NCBI GenBank assembly: GCA_050329415.1
Contig: JBHJOS010000084.1
Coordinates: 1 to 45,423 of the forward strand
Source: JANNOG01 sp050329415
GTDB taxonomy: Bacteria; Actinomycetota; Actinomycetes; Actinomycetales; JBBAYJ01
Direction: 5' to 3'
DNA: 45,423 bases
Positions within the stretch are counted from its first letter, which is position 1. Each line of letters starts with the position of its first letter. This document shows positions 40,858 through 45,423 of the stretch, one piece after another. The notes beneath the pieces are model-generated. The model saw nothing but the letters and a program-made list of their open reading frames with translations, was not told the origin of the DNA and did not search any database. The translations under genes were made by a program, and so were the position numbers.

Positions 40858-40910
40858 GTCACCAGCCTGACGCCCTGGAGTGCGCACCGGTCAAGCCGGG
40901 CGGGTCGGCG

Positions 40911-41564
40911 TCACTCCGAGGCGTAGATCGCTGCGGTGATGACCTCGTACACCTTGTTCGGTTCGCGGATGTACTCCAGTTCGCGCAGCGCCTGGACCTG
41001 CCCGGCCGACTCGAGGATGAAGGTGCCGTAGCCGAACAGGGCGCCGAGCAGGTCACGTTCGTACTTGAAGTCGGTGACCCGGCCGATCGGCAGCATGGCC
41101 ACCCCGGGGATGATCCCGTTCACCCGCATGACGCGCTTCTGAGTGACGACGACCCAGTCGAAGTAGTGCTCGATCCACCGGATCACTCCCCATCCCAGCA
41201 GGACGAGCCAGGCGAGTGCGGCGACGCCGAACATCAGGGTGGGCAGGTTCAACAGGCTGACCACATAGAGGATGAGGAGGCCGGCCACGACGAGCGAGGT
41301 CGGCCGGAGGAGGACGATCGGGTGCTGCCTCAGCGGCTCCAGGAGCAGCCGCTCACCAGCGGCGAGCCGGTCCTTGACGCGCTTGGGAAGCCGTCTGGGC
41401 CGCCTGGCGGGGAGAATGCGTCGACGGCCGCCCTCCCCGGAGCCGGTCCCGAAGAGGGGACGACGGGTCCGCTGCTCGGCACGGACCACGTCTGGTGGCG
41501 GAGTGCTCCCGCCGACCGCCGGATGCGGGGTCGACGCCCCGGCGTTACCGGTGCCGTCGTTCAC
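40911..41564 (-). CDS. PH-domain (bacterial PH, DUF304) membrane protein
   Basis: A 217-residue protein from ATG 41564. A disordered N-terminal 60 residues is rich in Gly, Pro and Arg. LAAGERLLLEPLRQHPIVLL precedes two helices (SLVVAGLLILYVVSLLNLPT; FGVAALAWLVLLGWGVI). The PH-like domain follows: YFDWVVVTQKRVMRVNGIIP, MLPIGRVTDFKYERDLLGAL and GYGTFILESAGQ. Known relatives are membrane proteins of unknown role in actinomycetes. A small membrane protein gene lies six bases upstream of it in genome terms (41571-41816), on the same strand. Confidence 0.87.
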   Translation of the reverse strand: MNDGTGNAGASTPHPAVGGSTPPPDVVRAEQRTRRPLFGTGSGEGGRRRILPARRPRRLPKRVKDRLAAGERLLLEPLRQHPIVLLRPTSLVVAGLLILYVVSLLNLPTLMFGVAALAWLVLLGWGVIRWIEHYFDWVVVTQKRVMRVNGIIPGVAMLPIGRVTDFKYERDLLGALFGYGTFILESAGQVQALRELEYIREPNKVYEVITAAIYASE

Positions 41565-41570
41565 ACGGCC

Positions 41571-41816
41571 TCAGCCCGGGAGCGGGATGGCTGCCACCGC
41601 ACCGGGGAGCGCGGCCAGGCCGACCGTGAGCCCGGAGGTCTGGAGTTCGCCGATCACGGCGTCGAAGAACGCGAAGACGGCCCCGAACAGGGACGCGACT
41701 CCCCCGACCGCCGACACGACGATGTCGGCCGCATCCTGCGGACTGTTGAAGATCGCGTAGATCAAGAAGACAAGAAAGACCCATCCGACGATGCGGAGCC
41801 AGCGGGGTACCTTCAC
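41571..41816 (-). CDS. Small two-helix membrane protein of unknown function
   Basis: An 81-residue protein from GTG 41816; longer frames upstream run into antisense of upp. VPRWLRIVGWVFLVFLIYAI is a first helix. ADIVVSAVGGVASLFGAVFA is a second, followed by a hydrophobic Gly/Ala-rich C-terminus. No domain is recognised. It precedes the PH-domain protein gene with a six-base gap, so the two are likely co-expressed and may interact in the membrane. Confidence 0.65.
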   Translation of the reverse strand: MKVPRWLRIVGWVFLVFLIYAIFNSPQDAADIVVSAVGGVASLFGAVFAFFDAVIGELQTSGLTVGLAALPGAVAAIPLPG

Positions 41817-41904
41817 CGGGACATCATCCGGGACGGCCGTCCGACTCGTCCAGGCGCCACGCCAGCGGCCTCTGGGGAGCCGGATGCCCGGAAGGGCACC
41901 TGGC

Positions 41905-42540
41905 TCAGACGACGCCGTAGAGGCGGTCGCCAGCATCTCCCAGGCCAGGCACGATGAAGCCCCGCTCGTCGAGGTGCGAGTCGAGGCCCGCCACCACGAC
42001 CGTGAGGTCGGCACCATCACCGAACTGTGCCCGAAGGGTCCGCAGTCCCTCCGGCGCCGCGAGCAGACAGATCGCCACGATCGAGCCGGCGCCCCGGGCC
42101 AGCAGGTATTCGACGGCCATGGCGAGGGTGCCGCCGGTGGCGAGCATGGGGTCCAGCACGAAGCACGTGCGGCCCGAGAGCTGGTCGGGGAGCCGGTTGG
42201 CGTAGGTCCTCGGCTGGAGGGTCTCCTCGTCGCGCAGCATCCCGAGGAAACCCACCTCGGCCGTCGGGAGCAGACGGGCCATCCCGTCGAGCATCCCCAG
42301 TCCGGCCCGCAGGATCGGGACGACGATGGGCCGGGGGGTCCGCAGCCGGACACCGTTCGCCGGCGCCAGCGGCGTCTCGACGACGACCCGTTCCACCGGC
42401 ACCTCGCGAGTGGCCTCGTAGGCGAGCAGGGTGACGAGCTCGTCCGCGAGTCGCCGGAACGTCGGCGAGTCGGTGTCGCGGTCGCGCAACCGGGTGAGCT
42501 TGTGGGCGACCAGGGGGTGATCGGCGACGTGGACCTGCAC
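41905..42540 (-). CDS. upp: Uracil phosphoribosyltransferase
   Basis: A 211-residue protein from GTG 42540. It starts VHVADHPLVAHKLTRLRDRD, the standard Upp opening. PIVVPILRAGLGMLDGMARL, the PRPP loop FVLDPMLATGGTLAMAVEYL and the uracil-binding end GFIVPGLGDAGDRLYGVV are all present, at normal length. Reaction: uracil + PRPP to UMP, pyrimidine salvage. It is divergent from the TadA-associated gene, an arrangement usual in actinomycetes. Confidence 0.97.
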   Translation of the reverse strand: MQVHVADHPLVAHKLTRLRDRDTDSPTFRRLADELVTLLAYEATREVPVERVVVETPLAPANGVRLRTPRPIVVPILRAGLGMLDGMARLLPTAEVGFLGMLRDEETLQPRTYANRLPDQLSGRTCFVLDPMLATGGTLAMAVEYLLARGAGSIVAICLLAAPEGLRTLRAQFGDGADLTVVVAGLDSHLDERGFIVPGLGDAGDRLYGVV

Positions 42541-42637
42541 GGCGTCACCGTAGCCATCGCTGCCGCCGCCGCCCCGTCGACGCCGGACGGCGTTGCGCAG
42601 CGTGGCCGTGGCGCCGCCGCGGTGACACCATGTGGTC

Positions 42638-43177
42638 GTGCCCTACTACACGGCCGTGGTCTCTGGGCGAGACCACGAATGGGAGCTCGTCCCGGCGGAC
42701 CTCGATGACCTCGAGGACGCCGGCGAGGTGGCGGACGCCGTGCGCCGGGTCACCGGCGGGCGGGGTGGCGTGGCGATCATCGAGCATGAGGACGACTGGT
42801 TCGCACTCGTGCGCGTCGAGGGCGAGGAGGACCCGCAGGTCTTCGTCTCCGACGTCGACGCCGTCGCAGAGGGTTACTACGCGCGGCTGGCGGCCGACCT
42901 CGACGACGGTCCCGGCAGCGCCGCAGAGTTCGAGGTCGACGGCACATCCGAGGCGGGTGGGACCGACGCGGCGGAGGACCTCGCCGGTGCCGGGTCCCTG
43001 CAGAGGCCGGCGGAACTCGGTCGGCCCTGGGGCGGGGAGGCGGGGCTGCTGGAGGACTGCGGGCTGTCGGCGGCCGACCTCACCGGCATCGTCGAGGAGG
43101 CGCCCGACCCGGGAGCGGCGGTCGTCGAGATCGCCAGGCGACTGGGGTTCGACGACCTCGTCGACGTGTGGCGCTGA
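42638..43177 (+). CDS. tRNA adenosine deaminase-associated protein
   Basis: A 179-residue acidic protein. GTG 42638 gives the usual opening (VPYYTAVVSGRDHEWELVPA); GTG 42632 is two codons earlier. VAIIEHEDDWFALVRVEGEE and QVFVSDVDAVAEGYYARL are the conserved core, and GLLEDCGLSAADLTGIVEEA with ARRLGFDDLVDVWR ends it. Known: found next to tadA across actinomycetes, hence its name; biochemical role unproved. A Ser/Gly-rich linker sits at about residues 90-120. Confidence 0.9.
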   Translation: MPYYTAVVSGRDHEWELVPADLDDLEDAGEVADAVRRVTGGRGGVAIIEHEDDWFALVRVEGEEDPQVFVSDVDAVAEGYYARLAADLDDGPGSAAEFEVDGTSEAGGTDAAEDLAGAGSLQRPAELGRPWGGEAGLLEDCGLSAADLTGIVEEAPDPGAAVVEIARRLGFDDLVDVWR

Positions 43178-43184
43178 TCGCCCC

Positions 43185-43658
43185 GTGGCCGCGGACCCGG
43201 CGGCGGGTCGACCGTGGCGATGGGCCATGGACCTGGCCCTCGCCGAGGCCGAGGCGGCGGCCGGGCACGATGACGTCCCGGTCGGTGCCGTCGTCGTGGG
43301 GCAGGACGGGCGGGTGCTGGGGCGGGGGCGCAACGAACGGGAGCGTCGGGGCGACCCCACGGCCCACGCCGAGGTTCTCGCGCTGCGGGCGGCATCGACG
43401 GCCGCGGGCCGGTGGCGGCTGGACGACTGCACGCTGGTGGTGACCCTGGAGCCGTGCGCCATGTGCGCGGGGGCGGCCATTGCCGCCCGGGTCGCCCGGT
43501 GCGTACTCGGGGCCTGGGACGCCAAGGCCGGCGCCTGCGGGTCGGTGTGGGACCTGCCGCGGGATCCGCGGTCACCCCACCGCGTCGAAATCATCGGAGG
43601 TGTCGCCGAGGAAGCCTGCGCCCAAGTGTTGCGCGACTTCTTCGTCGGGCGCCGGTGA
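43185..43658 (+). CDS. tadA: tRNA-specific adenosine deaminase
   Basis: A 157-residue reading from GTG 43185, seven bases after the previous stop (ATG 43227 is an alternative start). DDVPVGAVVVGQDGRVLGRG, TAHAEVLALR with the zinc His and catalytic Glu near residue 60, and EPCAMCAGAAIAARV with the zinc cysteines near 90 are complete. GAWDAKAGACGSVWDL and AQVLRDFFVGRR finish it. Reaction: A34 to inosine in the wobble position of tRNA-Arg(ACG), an essential step in decoding. Confidence 0.96.
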   Translation: MAADPAAGRPWRWAMDLALAEAEAAAGHDDVPVGAVVVGQDGRVLGRGRNERERRGDPTAHAEVLALRAASTAAGRWRLDDCTLVVTLEPCAMCAGAAIAARVARCVLGAWDAKAGACGSVWDLPRDPRSPHRVEIIGGVAEEACAQVLRDFFVGRR

Positions 43659-43717
43659 TTCGCCGATGACCCGCCGGGACCGGCGCGAGCGGGCCGGGGT
43701 CCGGTACCGTGGGCGAC

Positions 43718-43807
43718 GGTGGCGTGTCCGAGCGGCCTAAGGAGCACGCCTCGAAAGCGTGTGAGGGGGCAACTCCTCCGTGGGTTCAAATCCCACCGCC
43801 ACCGCCA
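43718..43807 (+). tRNA. tRNA-Ser (anticodon CGA)
   Basis: A long-variable-arm tRNA: acceptor GGTGGCG pairs with CGCCACC (43797-43803), discriminator G, encoded CCA at 43805-43807. The anticodon loop reads CTCGAAA with CGA. The T arm is GTGGG-TTCAAAT-CCCAC (43780-43796). It reads UCG serine codons. Its 3' half is the likely attachment site of the integrative element that follows. Confidence 0.96.
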
Positions 43808-43818
43808 CTGAGCAGGGA

Positions 43819-43854
43819 CGACGCCTCGTCGGTTCTCCTCGCGACGAGGCGTCG
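43819..43854. terminator. Strong tRNA terminator, 13-bp stem
   Basis: CGACGCCTCGTCG (43819-43831) pairs perfectly with CGACGAGGCGTCG (43842-43854) over a 10-base loop, 12 bases after the tRNA. There is no T-run. Confidence 0.8.
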
Positions 43855-43873
43855 CCGCTCTCGGGCCGGTCGT

Positions 43874-43892
43874 AGTCTCACTTTCAGTCTCA
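43874..43892. repeat. AGTCTCA direct repeats at the integrase end
   Basis: Two copies of AGTCTCA (43874-43880, 43886-43892), 12 bases apart start to start, between the tRNA terminator and the integrase stop. They may be integrase arm-type binding sites. Confidence 0.45.
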
Positions 43893-45146
43893 TTTGCCCG
43901 TCGTCGGCCGTCCGTCGGTGGCGTCCGGGGTCGCCCACAGCAGGGCGTCGATCCGGGCGGCGACGTCGCTGCGGACGGCTGCGGTGATGTGCTGGTAGCG
44001 CATCGCCATGGCGCTGTTCGACCAGCCCATGATCCCGACAACGGCTCGCTCGGGCACACCGAGGAGCAGCAGGACGGTCGCGGCGGTGTGCCGGGCGTCG
44101 TGCAGCCGGCCGTCACGTAGGCCGGCGCGCTGGAGCAGGCGCTTCCACTCGTCGTAGTCCGTGCGCGGGTTCACGGGCGCGCCGGTCGGTGTTGCGAACA
44201 GCCAGCCGCCCTCGGTCCAGAGCTGGGCCGCGGTCTGGCGCTCCGCGTCCTGCTCCTCGCGGTGTCGCCGGAGCAGGGCGACGAGCTGGTCCGGCAGGCC
44301 GATCGTCCGTCGTCCGGCCCGTGACTTCGTCTCGGCGGTGTCGGTCCGCAGCGGCTTGCGCTGCGGGCAGTGCCCGCCGTGCTCGCGCCCACAGATGCCC
44401 CCGCATCCGTGTGCCCACCGAGGCCGCTGCCGTCCCCGGCGCACGGTGAGCGTGGCCGTGTCGAGGTCGACGTCCGACCACTTGAGGCCGAGGGCCTCGC
44501 TCTGGCGCAGTCCCAGAGAGAGGGCGATGGCCCATCGGCCGCTGTTGCGCTCCTCGGCGGCGGTCGCGAGCAGTCGCTTCACTTCGTCCACGGTGTACGG
44601 CTCCACCTCGTTCTCGCTGAGCCGGGGCGCCCGAGCCAGCGAGGCGACGTTCCGCGCGATGTGCCCGCGCCGCACTGCCTCATTGAGGGCGGTGCGGACC
44701 GTTCGGTGCGCCTGGTGTGCCGTGGCCGGTGCGCTCCCGGCCCTCTGCATCCGGGCGTAGAGCGTCTCCAGGTGTTCGGGTTCCAGCTTGTCGAGACGGT
44801 GACCGCCCACCCCGGGGATGAGGTGTCGGTATACCGCCACCCGGTAGCCGGAGATCGTGTTCTCTCGGACCGTCGGGGCCGCGATGTTCTCGACCCAGTG
44901 CACGAGCCACTTCTGCACCGTCCACCGTTGTCCGGCCTTCGGGACCGTTGCGCTGTCCCGCCCCTTCTCCAGCTCGCGCACCCGGCGGATGACCTCGGCC
45001 TCCGTGGTGGCCTGGACGTGGCGGCGGTCGGGCCGGCCGTCGTCCCGGGCGCCCACGGTGACCCGGCCGTGCCAGAAGCCGTCGCTGCCCTTGTAGACGC
45101 TCGACGCGCCGTTCGGCCGGCGGCCGGTGCGAGGTTCGCGGCTCAC
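43890..45146 (-). CDS. int: Tyrosine-family site-specific integrase
   Basis: A 418-residue recombinase. The N-terminal 70 residues have the AP2-like arm-binding strand (ASSVYKGSDGFWHGRVTV). A SAM-like core-binding domain runs from about 75 to 170 (RWTVQKWLVHWVENIAAPTV). The catalytic domain has R214 (LGLRQSEAL), Lys near 274 (TKSRAGRRTI), H349 and R352 (LHDARHTAAT), W375 and Y384 (MRYQHIT). An inserted Cys/His cluster (C248, C252, H256, H259, C260) could bind zinc, as in several actinomycete phage integrases. The start ATG overlaps the stop of the small gene upstream by four bases. Reaction: site-specific strand exchange at the tRNA-Ser site. Confidence 0.95.
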   Translation of the reverse strand: MSREPRTGRRPNGASSVYKGSDGFWHGRVTVGARDDGRPDRRHVQATTEAEVIRRVRELEKGRDSATVPKAGQRWTVQKWLVHWVENIAAPTVRENTISGYRVAVYRHLIPGVGGHRLDKLEPEHLETLYARMQRAGSAPATAHQAHRTVRTALNEAVRRGHIARNVASLARAPRLSENEVEPYTVDEVKRLLATAAEERNSGRWAIALSLGLRQSEALGLKWSDVDLDTATLTVRRGRQRPRWAHGCGGICGREHGGHCPQRKPLRTDTAETKSRAGRRTIGLPDQLVALLRRHREEQDAERQTAAQLWTEGGWLFATPTGAPVNPRTDYDEWKRLLQRAGLRDGRLHDARHTAATVLLLLGVPERAVVGIMGWSNSAMAMRYQHITAAVRSDVAARIDALLWATPDATDGRPTTGK

Positions 45147-45343
45147 GCCGGGGCCTCTTCCCGGTCGAGCAGGCGCGCGACGTACTCGGACAGGCAGTGC
45201 GCCGGGACGCGGCGGAGCTTCCCGATCGTCACGGACTCGACCTGGCCGTCCCGGATGAGCGCGTACATGGTCGTCCGGCCGATTCCGAGTCGTTCGGCGG
45301 CTTCCTCGACGGTGAGCACGAGGCGGGGGTCGTCGCGGGTCAT
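45143..45343 (-). CDS. xis: Excisionase-like MerR/helix-turn-helix DNA-binding protein
   Basis: A 66-residue protein from ATG 45343 with an AGGAGGA site upstream. VLTVEEAAERLGIGRTTMYA, LIRDGQVESVTIGKLRRVPA and CLSEYVARL are the classic HTH_17/excisionase pattern. It overlaps the integrase start (ATGA). Known role in AICEs: helps the integrase excise the element. The last 80 bases of the window hold its ribosome site and the end of an unseen upstream region. Confidence 0.88.
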   Translation of the reverse strand: MTRDDPRLVLTVEEAAERLGIGRTTMYALIRDGQVESVTIGKLRRVPAHCLSEYVARLLDREEAPA

Positions 45344-45423
45344 CGGGCGTTCCTCCTGTCGGTCGTCCTGGTGTCGGTCGGGGTGCAGGCGGGGTGGGTG
45401 CGGGGGCGGGACACCGTGGTGCT

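Larger units (their letters stand above)
43780..45423. mobile_element. Left end of an integrative element in tRNA-Ser
   Basis: The tRNA-Ser 3' end, a tyrosine integrase reading toward it and a small excisionase-like gene form the att-int-xis edge of an actinomycete integrative element (AICE, pSAM2-like) or prophage. The exact left boundary is taken as the T arm of the tRNA, by analogy. The far end and matching repeat lie beyond the window. Confidence 0.75.

Overview
The window is about 45 kb of very GC-rich DNA with dense, short-spaced genes, many GTG starts and frequent 4-base start/stop overlaps. Protein families typical of actinomycetes are present (an ECF42-type sigma factor with a DGPF partner, a conservon-type sensor kinase, a tRNA deaminase-associated protein, a pSAM2-like integrase). 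It is best read as chromosomal DNA of a high-GC actinomycete. The genus cannot be fixed from the sequence alone; Pseudonocardiales or Geodermatophilales relatives are plausible (inference).

Left third (1-19.9 kb). The end of a DHA2 drug exporter is followed by an orphan Tat-type solute-binding lipoprotein, then a complete NMT1/SsuA-type ABC importer (binding lipoprotein, two different permeases, ATPase) and a small SRPBCC protein. Next come stress and regulatory cassettes on the minus strand: AHSA1-like SRPBCC plus ArsR, ECF42 sigma plus DGPF protein, and HxlR divergent from a frame-broken NAD-binding dehydrogenase. A DHFR-like reductase and a RidA protein follow. A DrrABC-like set (ABC ATPase, ABC-2 permease, UvrA-like protein) lies opposite a TetR regulator, with three similar operator-like boxes between them. 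In the sequence as given, a frameshift near the end of the ATPase gene joins it in frame to the permease gene. A VapBC module, an NAD(P)-binding protein, an Ala-rich helical protein and an FMN-binding-like protein complete this part.

Middle (20-34.9 kb). Two overlapping glycosyltransferases come first: a GT4 enzyme with a HEAT-like N-terminal domain and a UGT/MGT-like enzyme. A second VapBC follows. A minus-strand operon then encodes an ABC-2 exporter, its TetR regulator and a stand-alone LigD 3'-phosphoesterase domain; its promoter carries a perfect 9+9 palindrome over the start codon. The most unusual unit is at 27.5-32.3 kb: a Tat-type PotD-like lipoprotein, a conservon-type (CvnA-like) sensor kinase and a RbsB-like lipoprotein, closely spaced and with no permease. 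A CPBP protease, a phosphoribosyltransferase and a third VapBC follow; the last is preceded by a tiny gene that repeats only the antitoxin tail.

Right third (34.9-45.4 kb). This holds a membrane molybdopterin oxidoreductase, an NYN-like protein divergent from a second RidA, an SDR dehydrogenase with a TetR regulator (the same 22-base operator in front of both), zinc alcohol dehydrogenase, aldo/keto reductase, a PH-domain membrane protein, upp, a TadA-associated protein, tadA and tRNA-Ser(CGA). The window ends inside an integrative element that uses the tRNA-Ser 3' end, with a tyrosine integrase and an excisionase-like gene at its edge.

Limits: family names come from motifs and reading-frame content, without database searches. 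Promoters and operators are pattern-based. Two frameshifts could be real mutations or sequence errors.
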